Positions 1 through 11,745 of a DNA stretch of 64,000 bases are shown piece by piece; the first letter of the stretch is position 1, and each line of letters opens with the position of its first letter. The stretch lies in contig CM027383.1 of the NCBI GenBank assembly GCA_015680905.1, forward strand, positions 86,275,001-86,339,000, read 5' to 3'. Both the position numbers and the translations under genes were made by a program. Under the pieces are notes generated by a model that was not told the origin of the DNA, made no database searches, and was given only the letters and a program-made list of their open reading frames with translations. Source of the stretch: Coptis chinensis (taxonomy: Eukaryota > Streptophyta > Magnoliopsida > Ranunculales > Ranunculaceae).

Positions 1-2002
1 AGGAGACTCTCTGTTTTTCTTTGTAGACAAACCAAGGCATGAGGGTATATTCAATTCTGGCATACCCCCACAAAGCTTATCATTTCCATACAATCTGATC
101 CCACTTGCATTTCTAAAGACACCTTCCTCTGGTACTGTACCCTCGAGGTCATTGAAAGACAAATTCAAATTCTTCAAGAACGGAAGGTTTCCTAAAAATT
201 GTGGAATTTCTCCTGTCAGCTTATTGTTTGAAACATCCAAAACTTCAATTCCTCTCAAAGCATTCAAAGACTTGGGAATTGCACCTTCAAAGAGATTGTT
301 TTGCATATTAAGCTGCACCAAGCTATCACATTTGCCTAGCGTTTCTGGAATTGTCTCAGACAATTTGTTACCAGAAACATCCAATGAAACAAGATTGTTG
401 AGATTCCCTACTTGAAACGGTAGGTATCCTGTAAAGGCATTGTGATCTAAGCCTAAAGTGGTTAAACGAGAGAGATTATCGAAAAGCTGGCCAGGTATTG
501 AACCATTAAGATTACTATAAGACATATCCAAGTACAACAAGTTTTGGCACTGGGCAAGATTTGAAGGTATAGCTCCATCTATGTCGTTGAAACCTAACAA
601 TAATATATTTAGTAACGTTAAGTTCCCAAGAGAAGATGGTATTCTTCCTGTCAATCATTTTCTATGCAGGCGCAATACTTGCAGCTGTCCGAGCCTACCC
701 AAAACATTTGGTAGGTTTCCTGTAATAAGGTTATCTGCAACACCAAAGTTTTCCAAGCCTATGAGGTTGCCAATCTCTGAAGGGATTTCTCCATATATTT
801 GATTCTCTTCTATGTCAAAACCTTCAATGTAGCAGAAAGATTTCCTGTGGACTTGGGTATTGAACCTCTAAGAACATTTCCACCTACACTTAAGACTTCT
901 AAGTTGGTGCAGTTGGTCAAGGAAGAGAGAAATTCCAAATCATTTCCACCTCTACTTCCCAATCTATTATAACCAGCAGATATTCGAAAAAGTTGTTGCA
1001 GCCTTCCTAAATCTTCAGGTATTGGCCCAGTTAACTGGTTACGTGTAACTAACATAGTAGTGAGTTTTGAACAATTGAGCAAAGAAATGGGGATAGGTCC
1101 TGATAATTCGTTGTACGAAATAGCTAACCACTGTAGATTAGGGAGAGTGTTGCCGATATCCCAAGGAATGCTTCCCTGTAATTGGTTATCTTGGACTCCA
1201 AAGACAATAAGATTGGAGAAATTGTAGAGTTGAGGAGGAATTGTACCGGTCAGCTGATTAGCATCCATAAAAAAAACTTCTAATTTACGGAGTTCAGAAA
1301 GCTCTCGAGGAATTCTTCCCGTCAAGTTGTTCCCACTTAGATCAAGACGAGTTAGAGATGATAAATTACCAAGTGAGGAAGGAATGCCTCTGGTAAAACT
1401 GTTTTTACGGAGGTTTAAATACTCGAGCTTTTGCAAATAGCCAAGCTCAACAGGAACTCTCCCATTGAATTGATTATTGGATAAAAAAAAGTTTCGAAGA
1501 TTTGATAGGTAACTTAGATTGGTGGGAAGGTTTCCCTGGAAAGAATTGTTGGCCAGGGAAATATTCTCCAGACGGTAGAGACGAGTGATTTCTTGTGGTA
1601 CTTCTCCTTGAAAGAGGTTATTTGAAAGGTTGAGTACCCTTAGGAAAGAAAGGTTACCTACAACCGGCGATAGTTTACCCGCCAATTTGTAGGAACCTAG
1701 TTTCAGACTAATGACCCTCTGGTCATGTTTGCGACTGCATGAGACTCCATTCCACATGCAAAAATGGAGCGAATTGTTCCATGAATCTAGTACTCCAAAT
1801 GGGCACTAGTTATCTCTTCTTTGAAGGCAATCAAAGATAAATTATCTGTTTCGTTTGACAAGATTCTAGCAAAGGTAACTGGTCTAAATGACCGACAAAA
1901 TATAACAATGATAATATCGATAATGAGTACCTTGGACTTGATGTTCATAAGCTCCATCGTTTTTGCCTCCAAAGATGAAAAAGCTTTGAGAGCCAAATGC
2001 AA
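1..2002 (-). pseudogene. LRR receptor-like kinase pseudogene, extracellular part (EFR/Xa21-like subfamily XII)
   Basis: Read on the minus strand, this encodes the ectodomain of a leucine-rich repeat receptor kinase of the group that includes the immune receptors EFR and Xa21. Seen: a hydrophobic N-terminal segment (about 1860-1960), an LRR N-terminal cap with the FCMWNGVSC motif (about 1735-1760), roughly 20 LRRs with the plant-specific NLTGxIP pattern, and a C-terminal cap with NDKLCGGMPEL near 70-95. The reading frame is broken near 1800 (frameshift between signal region and LRR cap), near 815-825 (frameshift), and by an in-frame TGA at 655-657. The transmembrane and kinase parts would lie left of base 1. 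Sequencing error could explain one break but hardly three, so I call it a pseudogene. Family assignment is firm; the exact orthologue is not known. Confidence 0.85.
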
Positions 2003-2459
2003 CTCTTCTTCCCTCGAAAATTATCTTTATCCTAAAAAAAAGTCTTCTTCCCTCTTTAAGAGCACAACCTTCCAACTTTGCATTCTAGATTGTGGATTCA
2101 ACTCCAATTATTATGTGGTAGCTAGACAATAAACTCGACTTTTAAATTCGAAGGATTGATCTGAAATTCAAGTCATTCAAGTTTTCAACAAAACTACACA
2201 GTACACCAAACTTAGTGGCCCACAGAGATGACGATCTTAGTGGACAATATCGCCACAAATGATACGACGCCATGTGAAATGATTTCTACGGCATCATCTG
2301 GGTATTCAGTGCCGGCCCGTCCATAAGGCGAAAAAGGCGCGATGGCCTAAGGCCTCACTTTGAAAACACGTAAGTCGTAAGTTGCCAATTTTTATTTTTT
2401 TATGGGAACTAGTTTTCGAATCCGTCTTATGAACGGGCTGTTCGTTATGGAAAGAGAGA
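2003..2459. other. Intergenic, with small imperfect inverted repeat
   Basis: No gene is visible. An imperfect inverted repeat joins GGCCCGTCCATAAGGCG (about 2314-2330) to its counterpart near 2428-2446 (CGTCTTATGAACGGGCT on the plus strand). The left arm begins CAGTGCCGGCCC, reminiscent of hAT transposon ends, so this may be a short decayed hAT-derived element. No target-site duplication was identified. Confidence 0.35.
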
Positions 2460-4515
2460 TTAATGATTTAATGTAGTTGCTGAAATACATACCAAGTTTT
2501 AATGTAATTAAAAGTTATTTGTGAAGAGGTTAGTTTAATGTAATTGTATCTAGTTTGATTTTTGATTTCTAATTAATTATTCTTCTTTGAGGTTAATTCA
2601 ATACATTTGCATTCAATTTCTGATTTCCTATTAATTATTTTTTAAGCTTAGTTTAATGCATTTGCATCATGTTTCTGATTTCTCGTTAGTTATTATTTAA
2701 GGTTAGTTCTATGCATTTGCATCATGTTTCTGATTTCTTATTAAATATTTTTTGAGGTTAGTGCATTTGCATCTAGTTTCATATTTCTCATTAATTATTC
2801 TTTGAGGTTAGCTCCTTTCAGTAACGCCTAGTTTTCGATTTTCTATTAATTATTCTTTGAGATTACTTCAATACATTTGCATCATATTTCTGATTTCCCG
2901 TTAATTATTCTTTGAGGTTAGTTTGATTCATTTGCATTCAGTTTCCGTTGTCCCATTAAATACTCTTTGAGATTAGTTGGATGCATTTGCATTCAGTTTC
3001 CATTGTCTCATTAAATACTCTTTGAGATTAGTTGGATGCAATAGTTGCATCTAATTTTCAATTTTCCGTTAGTTATTATTTGAGGTTAGTTTCCAGTTGT
3101 ATCCAGTTTCCGATTACCTATAGTTAATTATTTTTTGAGTTTAGTTCATGTATTTTCTTCCACTTTCCGATTTTCCATTAATTATTTTTTTTAAGATTAG
3201 TTCAATGCAATTGTATCTAGCTAGTTTTTAATTTCATGTTAATCTTTCTTCTTTGAGATAATTAGTTCAATGTATTTGCACTCAATTTCCTATTTTCCGT
3301 TAATTATTATTCTTTGAGATTAGTTCAATATAGTTACATTCAGTTTCTGATTTCTTATTTATTATTCTTTGAAGTTAGTTCAATGCATTTTCATGTTATT
3401 TTTTATTCATGTTAATTATTCTTTGATGTTAGCTCAATGCAGTGGCTCACAGTTTCTGTTTTTCAATTAATTATTCTTCTTTAAAGTTAGTTCAATGTAG
3501 TTGCATATATTTTTCAATTTTTTGTTAATTATTCTTTGAGTTTAGTTCAATGCATTTGTATCTAACTTTTTATTTCCCGTTAATTGTTCTTCTTTGAGTT
3601 TGTCAACTCAATGCAGTTGCATCAAGTTTCTAATTTTCGGTTAATTTTTCTTCTTTGAGGTTAGTTCAATGCACTTGCATCCTATTTCCAATTCTTTGTT
3701 AATTATTCTTTGAGGTTAGGTCCACGCAATTGCATCAAATTTCCAATTTCCCGTTAATTCTTCTTTGAAGTTAGTTCAATGCAGTTACATCCAGTTTTCA
3801 ATTACATACTTGTACTTAATTATTCTTTAAGTTTAGTTCAATGCATTTTCATCTATTTTCTGATTTCCTGTTAATTATTTTCTTTGAGGTTATTTCAATG
3901 CATTTGCATCCAGTTTCCAATTCCTCATTAATTATTCTTCTTTGAGATTAGTTTAATGCAATTACATCTAGTTTCTGATCGATTTTCCATTTATTATTCT
4001 TTGAGGTTAGTTCAATGCATTTCTATCTAATTTCTAATTTCTCGTTAATTATTCTTTGATGTCATTTCAATGCAGATGCATCCAGTTTCTGATTTTCTAT
4101 TAATTATTCTTTGAGGTTAGTTCAACGCATTTGCATCATGTTTCCGATTTCCTATTAATTATTTTTTGAGGTTAGTTTGATACATTTGCATTCAGTTTCT
4201 GTTGTCCCATTAAATATTATTTGAGGTTAATTGGATGTATTTGTATCCAGATTCCTATTTCCCATTAATTATTCTTTGATGTTAGCTCCATTCAGTTGCA
4301 TTCAATTTTCGAATTCCTACTAATTATTCTTTAAGGTTAGTTCAAGCATCCAGTTTTTTATTTTTCATTAATTATTCTTTGAGGTTAGTTATTCAATCCA
4401 GTTGTATCCAGTTTCCGATTTCCAGTTAATTATTCTTTGAGGTTAATTCAATGCAGTTATATCCAATTTCTAATTTCCTGTTAATTATTTTCTGATGGTA
4501 GCTTATAATGCATTT
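2460..4515. repeat. Diverged minisatellite, about 57-bp period, about 35 copies
   Basis: The stretch is made of head-to-tail degenerate copies of one unit. Each copy contains in order TTCTTTGAGGTTAG, TTCAATGCATTTGCATC, a CAGTTTCTGATTTCC block and GTTAATTA. Spacing between successive TTTGAGGTTAG blocks is about 54-62 bp. Copies differ by substitutions and small indels, so the array is old. There is no coding potential. It directly abuts the broken end of the copia element at about 4515. Confidence 0.9.
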
Positions 4516-5060
4516 GCACCCCCATCTTCTTGTGGCTCAGAAGGATGCACTTCTGCTTGCTCAGATAGTGGTTCATGCACTTCATCTGCATCTTCTATAT
4601 CAATAGGTTCTATCCCATCATGAGCAATAGGATCATCATCATGAGCCTCAAACCCATGGTTCTCTGCAATCTCAATGCCTTATGCACGTTTCACAGTAGG
4701 AACTTCTGGTTCTAAGTCAATAAGATCATCAATGAAAGTATCTAGCTTCTCACCATTCTTAAAGTCTGCTATTGTTTGGTCTTCTAGGAACACAACATCT
4801 CAACTTCGGATTACCTTCTTGTTGATCGGATCATAAAGTGTGTAGCCAAACTTCTCATCCCCATAACCCAGAAAAATGTACTGCTTGGCTTTGTCATCAA
4901 GCTTGGATCTCTCATCTTTGGGAATATGAACAAATACCCTACACCCAAATAGCCTCAAGTATCCATAATCAACATCTCTGCCTGATCATACTCTCTCTGG
5001 ATAATCACTATTCAGAAGCTTCGAAGGCGATAGGTTGATCACATGTACGGCTGTGCACAT
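4516..5060 (-). pseudogene. Copia pol, region after integrase, truncated
   Basis: Minus-strand translation shows the standard copia segment after the integrase core: LFGCRVFVHIPKDERSKLD, then QYIFLGYGDEKFGYTLYDP and an acidic linker. A stop near 4680 interrupts it. The sequence ends within the acidic linker where the minisatellite begins; the reverse transcriptase that should follow is absent. Confidence 0.75.
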
Positions 5061-5065
5061 TGCTT

Positions 5066-6021
5066 CTACCAATAACTCTTTGATAATTTAGAGTGAGACA
5101 ACATGCATCTCATCCTCTCTACAATGGTCCGGTTCATCCTCTCGGTTATACCATTGTGTTGCAGTGTTTTGGGAACCGTCTGCTCATGACAAATCCCATG
5201 ACTCTTGCAATACTCTTCAAACGGCCCAATATACTCTCCCCCATTATCTGAGTGAATACATTTCAAAGGCTTCCCTGTCTCTCTTTCCACCATGCTATGG
5301 AAAGTCTTGAACACACCAAGTACTTCATCCTTGGTCTTCAGACTATATGCCCATATCTTTTTTGACGCATCATCAATGAAAGTCAAGAAGTGCAAAGCTC
5401 CTTCGTACGATCACTTTCATAGGACCACATAAATTTGTGTGTACTAACTCAAGGACATTCTCCTTTCTGTAAGAGGGGAATCTTTGGAAAGACACCCTAT
5501 GTTTCTTTTCAACCAATTCAAATAATGAGTACATCTATTTAAATGCGTACCTTTTATGTTGGCAAAGCCTTTTAATTGGCAAGAACTTCCATGTCTTTTT
5601 CTTTCATATGACACAGTCTCTTATACCATATTTCGGAGGAAGCTTCTTTTTGTGCCGCATTTAACTCTACTTTACACAAACTAGCATGCATCTTGTAAAG
5701 CAAGCAAGTTTTCTTCCTTTTGGCTACTACAATGGAACATTTGCTCAGTTTCCATACCCCGTTACCAAACGAGTTTAGAAAGCCATCATCATCTAACTTC
5801 CCAACGGAAATTAGGCTTAGCCGAATTTCAAAGACATGTCTTACATCCTTGAGTGTCAAGGAGTAGCTAACAATTGTTTCTACATGAACATCCCCAATGC
5901 CTACAATCTTAGAGACGCCACTATTACCCATCTTTACCTCACCAAATTCACCACAGCTGTAGGTAGTGAAGAAACTCCTGTGCGGTGTGACATGATCATA
6001 GGATGTTCCTATATCTATCAC
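5066..6021 (-). pseudogene. Copia protease / integrase remnant
   Basis: The frame at 5572-6021 covers the aspartic protease region; the active site is altered to IDIGTSYDHVTP where DSG is usual. It ends with the pre-integrase motif KRLCHMKEKDM. The frame at 5066-5395 is the integrase core: FIDDASKKIWAY, then IHSDNGGEY with a catalytic aspartate, and NRTIVERMRCML with the catalytic glutamate. Between them an ELVHTNLCGPM stretch marks the integrase start but is out of frame. Integrase would join the DNA copy to the genome; this copy cannot be translated whole. Confidence 0.85.
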
Positions 6022-6033
6022 CTACTATGTATC

Positions 6034-6941
6034 CTAGCATAAGGTACTAACACAACACTCACCACAATCTGACACAATTCCCACTAGACCATTATCTACT
6101 AGTGCGGTAGTATCTCGGCATGTGCTTCCGTTCCTCTTTACCATGTCTTCATATACACAATTATTCTTCTCATCCCTCTTCAGTGTTCTACACTCATACC
6201 TGAAGTGACCCTTGGTAGCACAATAGTAACATTGTCTCTCTGCCTTAGGAGTTCTAGCTTCACCCCCTAGATTTGCTTCTGTCATCACCTCTAGAATGAG
6301 ATGGTTTTCTTCTCTTACCTCTCCCCCGCTTCTCTGTGACAAGGATCTCTGAGTGAGAGGAACTGCTTCGTGAACCCCCTTCTTGTCTCCTCATTCAACA
6401 ATGCCCTGGTAGCCATCTCCATGGAAATGATTCCATCCTTAGTAGCTCCGCCAAGAGAAACTGCTAGAGTCTCCCAACTGTCGGGTAGAGAGTTTAATAA
6501 TAACAAAGCCTCAACTTTATCACCCATATCAATCTTCATCAAATGCAACTGATTTATGGTATTATGTACTTCATTAAGATGCTCAGACATTAAGAAACCT
6601 TTTTTGTACCTCATGTTAGCAAACTTTTTAATAAGTAGTACCTTGTTTCCGGTCGACTTCCTCTCATAGAAGTCTTCGAGTTTCTTCCACAAGCCAAAAG
6701 CGGTAGTCTTTTGGGATACATGGTGGAAGACACTATCATCAATCCACTGTCGAATATACCTAATTGCTTTTCTGTCAAGCTTGCTCCACTCAGCCACCGC
6801 TATTTCGTCTAGTTTTACTCCTCCATTCTCAATAGGTTGTGCCAAGTCCTTGCAATAGAGCAAGTCTTCTATCTTGGTTTTCCAAATAGTATAGTTACCA
6901 CTATTTAGACTAGTCATGCAAGTATTTATAGAATGGTCCAT
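6034..6941 (-). pseudogene. Copia gag remnant (UBN2 type) with CCHC zinc knuckle
   Basis: Two overlapping minus-strand frames together make gag, the retrotransposon capsid protein. The first (6315-6941) starts MDHSINTCMTSLNSGNY and has the LxxxNYxxWKxK and DSWExL motifs of plant UBN2-type gag. The second (6034-6342) holds the zinc knuckle CYYCATKGHFRYEC (CX2CX4HX4C), which binds the element RNA. A frameshift in 6315-6342 separates the two parts. It is the first coding part after the LTR, as expected for copia. Confidence 0.85.
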
Positions 6942-7041
6942 CTTAACAAACTAATTCAATTTAAACTTCCTCTCAGGAATTTTATCAAATACCTTCTGGG
7001 CAAGATTTGGATAACTAACTTCTGTGATTAATCTAACAACG

Positions 7042-7053
7042 GCTCTGATACCA
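7042..7053 (-). promoter_or_regulatory. Primer-binding site for initiator tRNA-Met
   Basis: On the minus strand this reads TGGTATCAGAGC, the standard plant copia primer site complementary to the 3' end of initiator tRNA-Met. It sits two bases inside the LTR end. Confidence 0.9.
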
Positions 7054-7055
7054 CT

Positions 7056-7784
7056 TGTTGGATAAAACGATACCAATCAATCCCAACTAAGATAGCTTGC
7101 ACTTGGACAATCTACTACTACAAACAAAAAATCTAATATTTCACTACAAACAACAACCACAGCCTAAACTATGGATATAACTATCACAAACAAGCAATAG
7201 AAATATTAGAGAAGATAAAACATATCATAACACAATGATGTAACGTAGTTCGGCCAATGATGCCCACTTCCACAAGAGCTAATCATTTTATAAGTGTGGG
7301 AATTGAAGGAAGATTACAATCACTCCTCTCAAGTCTCTCCATCTTACTAGATCTCTTCTCTCTCCTTACAAGATTTTATCTTTGCAAGGGTTTTCTCTCA
7401 ATTTTGATTGCTCTCAAAATTGGGTTTCTATTCAAGACTTGGTTTTCCAAAACCTAACTTTTGTTTTTATAGTAATCTGAAATTTCGGCGCATCTGCAAA
7501 ATTTCGTGTTTACTATAGAAAAATCAGAACCCGACATATTCAGGCATGAGCGCAAGCGCGCTCTTGGCAAGGCCAATATGAGCGCGCGCGTGCTCTTATT
7601 TTTCCATCACAAAACTCTAATAGACATGTTTCGTGAGAGGCTGAAAAAAAAACTATCTTCTTTTTCACGGCAAGGACGCGGGCATGCATTGGGCACGGCC
7701 AATCTAAGCGCGTGCGCGCTCTGGCTTTTTCACATGAACAATACTTGTTTTCTTTTCTTCCTCATGTGAGGGATAACTCCAACA
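7056..7784 (-). repeat. Copia LTR (5' LTR of the minus-strand element)
   Basis: Boundaries are TGTTGG at 7056 and CCAACA at 7784 (TG...CA), 729 bp. The inner end lies two bases from the tRNA-Met primer site. The LTR carries two copies of a GC-rich GCGCGC module at 7543-7596 and 7681-7725. No second LTR is present, so insertion age cannot be estimated. Confidence 0.85.
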
Positions 7785-8322
7785 TTTACCGGTTTCCGGT
7801 TCTTCTTTATTAATACATTTCAGGCCAACTAACATGGAATCTCATTATTAGCTAATTAAATATGGCTATATATTTCCAAGTAATTACATTGTTCAGTCAA
7901 AAATTAATTTTTTGAGAATGGGGTACTTACTTTGCTGCAACATGATCATGTTGTTCTTGCTATATAATTTTAATTGATTTAGGTTTGCTATTTTAAATGT
8001 ATTATATATTTACACATTAATTGTGTGATCCAAGTAAATGCAAAATGATTGATATGCCCTTGATTCAATTGGCATGATACTGGAATAGCGTTGTTGTAAT
8101 GCCTCAACCACAATGGTGTGGGATTATAAATTAATTGTGAAAATTCTGAAAACCATCGAACAATAGAAAATGCCTTCAGTTCTCCATTTGAGAGTAGCAG
8201 GGGCCATGGGGTTATACCACTTATAGTTTGCTTTGGGGCTAGAATTTTGTATCATGGTGATTGAATGGTGGTACCATCATGAGATGGGGTTACTGCTAGA
8301 GATTAGACTGTTTTAAAGTTGA
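7785..8322. other. Intergenic, nothing recognised
   Basis: AT-rich sequence between the copia LTR and the repeat insertion. No ORF with family features and no structured repeat was seen. Confidence 0.5.
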
Positions 8323-8331
8323 ACAACTATT

Positions 8332-8938
8332 TCACTTTTTTTTCTTCTTAAGTGGAAATTTTATTCATAATGATAACGAATTTTACACATAATTAGGACA
8401 AGCATGCAACAAGCTGCGCCGGAAGTCCTTTCTGAATAGCAAATCATATTCTTCGTCTAAAAACAAACTCGTTAGAACCAGCTGTCATAACGTTACTGTC
8501 CATAACTTTCTAAAGACGCTTGAGGAGCTCAACAAACTGTTGTTCCAAAAAACCGAAAGTGTCGAAACTAAATGGAATGAAACAATACTAGTTAGCCCTA
8601 CAAGCTTCCTCATGCTTCTCCCATCTTCCCTGTCGCTGCTCTCTTAGCTGCTTCTCCCACCTCAAAGCCATCATTCCCCAACCATACCAACGGAGAGACT
8701 CCAATTACATCAACACATGCATGTTTTCCCTCAGACCAACTGGGGATCAAGACATCCGCAGGCCGAAGTATCGATCTGCTCTCATTCGAATCAGTAAGAA
8801 AGTTAACAGGAACTTCTTTCTTCACTTGTACTCCAACCCTCCAAAATCCATCACACAAAATGTTTCTAACGTGATCATGTCGGTATTTAAAACTTGGAAA
8901 ATGTCTACAAAATGTCTTTTTTTCTTTTTTTTGAGAAT
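8332..8938 (-). mobile_element. Decayed repeat-encoded ORF between 9-bp direct repeats (retroelement-like)
   Basis: ACAACTATT at 8323-8331 and 8939-8947 brackets the segment like a 9-bp target-site duplication. The minus strand holds CDGFWRVGVQVKKEVPVNF, SRSILRPADVLI and HACVDVIGVSPLVWLG (8610-8942), then, past a stop, IPFSFDTFGFL and FAIQKGLPAQLVACL down to about 8398. This block is familiar from many plant genomes as the C-terminus of a multicopy repeat protein, often mis-annotated as reverse-transcriptase-like or auxilin-like. Several in-frame stops show it is dead. An AATAAA and an A-rich tail lie at the protein's 3' side (plus 8337-8365), which suggests insertion from an RNA copy. The repeat class itself is uncertain. 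Confidence 0.65.
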
Positions 8939-8947
8939 ACAACTATT

Positions 8948-11342
8948 AAACCTTGACATCCACTTACTTACTTTGACATCTAACTATCAAGAGTGAATCA
9001 ACATATATGTTTTAACCAGGGAATCGAAGATATCTCATGTCAAGTAAATTAATGAAAATAATTTATACGGAGATTTGTATTGCTTACACGCATTTTTGGT
9101 GTATCATGCATGTGATAGGAAATAGGAGTTAGCATCTAATGTGGCCCTCTATGATGACCTTAAATTAGCTAAATAGTGTATGTATGTGTTGCCCTCTATG
9201 ACTTATATCGTTTTGTTAGAAAAGTCATAGTATATTTTGTAAGAACTAAGCCCTTCCACAGATATCTATGTTTCTCTACTATTAGCCTATCAATGAGCTA
9301 AATAGGTTTACATTATTTACTGCACTTAAGATTTCAAAAGATTTTCATGCTACATACTTGAACTATTAATTAGAGTCTAATGCCTGACTTCATAGTTCAT
9401 ACATATACTTATCATGTTGTATGCATATTATCATGTTGTATGCATATTAGGTAGATTAACCGTAAGGAAATAAGGCATGGAATTTCGATCATTGGTATCT
9501 TCATGCTTCAGGGACATTGCCTTTTCATTGAATGCACCAACACATTAGAACTACAATATCTTGGTCTGAGTGTGTTTTTCCTTTCGAATTCATTGCTTCA
9601 AATTGTGATTAATGTGCATGGGTGACAGTCCTATATCCATATCAGTTTGAAATTCAGTTAAACTTTAGTTCCATGACTGAAATTGTTTGTAGACTTCTGA
9701 TGATATCAATTAAAAGTTTGTTTCTTCGACGAAATGCACACCCACTTGGGTAGCCTTTGACTTTCGCAAATCTAAATTAGACTTTCATAATAGAAAGTAT
9801 TTGCATTTGGTATGCCATCTTTTTCTTTTTCTTCTTAATTATGATTAGATTTTTGTGTGATTTTGATGTGGTACATTATTGTCTATACAAATAACTTATT
9901 AAAGAGGTTGTATACCTATGAAACGCTACTAGCCAAGATTATAACATTGTTATCCTTGCTATAATGTTGTCTTTGTGGTAGACCGACCAACATTGATTGT
10001 AGTTGATGTAGCTAAACTTCTTATCTTGAATATTTAGATGTGGGTGTTTGGGATGGTGCTTTCGCAAACAGTATGTTCTTTCCTTTCTAAGGTTTCATGC
10101 ACACGAGTTTTGCTTTTCCTAGTATTGTCATTATTGCTCTTCCATCTAGAGCAGTATTTAATATAGTGTTTTCTTTTTTGCCATCTATAACATTGGTAAC
10201 ATCAGCCTTTTATGGATTAGATTTGTTTTGTGGCATAGGATGGGGATTTTCAAGTTGGGTTTTAAGGTTGTGATCTTTACTGGATTGTGAGCAATGGTAG
10301 AATATCTTGAAATTGCTTTTCTGGAGTATTTAGGTATATTTATGTTGGTTTCTGAGATATGGTCATCTTAGTTTTTCGTCTATTTATTATTAGAGTTTGA
10401 GAGGAGTTCTTGACAAGTGATTGAGTCTCTCCCATGTTCTCTCCTTTTTCCATATTCTTTCTATTTGTGGCAATTTCATTTGAATATAGGTAATCATGTA
10501 AGCTATTCTTCAAGCATGACATGGACATATTCATCTCAAGATCTCACAAATAGGTGGAATGTTAAGGCAGTAGTAGAACCACTATACCACACATGTTGAA
10601 GAGGCTTACAAAGTCATTGCTTGCGGTACTAGATTTTCTCAAGACGAGGATAATTTTATGTACAATTAATGTCTTGGGTGGATATATAGTTTTCATTGAC
10701 TGTAAACACGCCTACAAAATTTGACTACATATATATGAAGTGTATATAGTTTTTAAAGTTCATATTGATTCTTTTAGGTTTGAACGACTTGATATTGTGC
10801 TCTCCATATGCTTATGTTGTGTTATTTAATTTGCTTATCTATTTGTTGATAGATAATCATAAATAACCATGGAGAATGTTGGCAGAATGGCAAGGAACTG
10901 CACTATTGCCCATAAGCAAATTTGGATGCAAACTAAAAAAAAAAAAAAAAAAACTACTAGATTGCAACTGCATTTATAATCCATAATGTAAGAAATTGTG
11001 TAGGGAAGCACATATGGATATCGAAATGTGTGGTTTGTGAGCAAACGATCTTCGGTTTGGAGATCACTTTGAAGTATATGTACTTCACTATTTAGTATTA
11101 GCTCCTTTGTATTTCTTTCATTTTATTTGTAATTTTTTTTTAAAATTTAAGAGAATAGAATATCATTAGTGTCTTCCATTGCAAATGTATTTGAATGAAA
11201 TGAGATATTACTAAAGTATTATCTATTTATCTCTTACAAAGTTACAAAACATTGTGTTCAATTAGTAAATGAAGACATTAGTGTGTAGAAAACTAAGTGC
11301 TCAATTGGAAAATAAAGTTCCTAATGGCACGGGGACTAGCCA
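8948..11342. other. Intergenic, nothing coding recognised
   Basis: About 2.4 kb of AT-rich sequence. It contains a short 19-bp tandem duplication around 9408-9447 and a poly-A tract at about 10936-10953. The short ORFs here show no recognisable family. Confidence 0.5.
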
Positions 11343-11350
11343 GTATATAT

Positions 11351-11745
11351 TATGGACCAAAATATCGCCGATATATCCGATATATTGCCGAGATATATCG
11401 GTATTTTGGTACACCGACATCGATATTTCCGACATATATCCACCGAATATAGAACCCTTTTTTTCCGATATATATCGGAATTTCCGATATAAAACTTTAT
11501 ATCGCCGATATAATCGATATATCCGATATTTACGATATATATCGGTTGACTTTTTGACCATTTTTTAATATAAATCCGATATTTCTAATATATTTTCGAT
11601 ATTTCTGATATTATATGTCTGATATATCTGATATTTCCGATATTTTAAATAGTTTGGAATGGTCACCAAAATAATGGATATATCCGATATATATCGGTTT
11701 TTGGGTACACCGATATATTGATCGATATCGATATTTTGGGCCTTG
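11351..11745. mobile_element. CGATAT-rich MITE, copy 1 (hAT-like, 8-bp target duplication)
   Basis: The 395-bp element is flanked by GTATATAT at 11343-11350 and 11746-11753. Its ends are imperfect inverted repeats: TATGGACCAAAATATCG on the left and, on the other strand, CAAGGCCCAAAATATCG on the right (14 of 17 match or nearly so). The interior is packed with CGATAT and its variants. Short ORFs on both strands (11269-11568, 11301-11561) are by-products of this composition. The 8-bp duplication suggests hAT-type mobilisation. A related copy is at 30658-31041. Confidence 0.8.

Larger units (their letters stand above)
4516..7784 (-). mobile_element. Truncated Ty1/copia retrotransposon (5' LTR, gag, protease, integrase)
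   Basis: This is a minus-strand copia element. It has one LTR (7056-7784), a primer-binding site, gag with a zinc knuckle, a degenerate protease, the pre-integrase region, the integrase core and part of the region after integrase. Reverse transcriptase, RNase H and the 3' LTR are missing because the element stops at about 4515 against the minisatellite. Domain order PR-INT before RT is the copia order. Several frameshifts and stops separate the ORFs, so it is dead. Confidence 0.88.

Noticed and set aside
152-802. Plus-strand ORFs opposite the LRR region
   Set aside because: They are shadows of the minus-strand leucine-rich repeats, whose LRR pattern is unmistakable.
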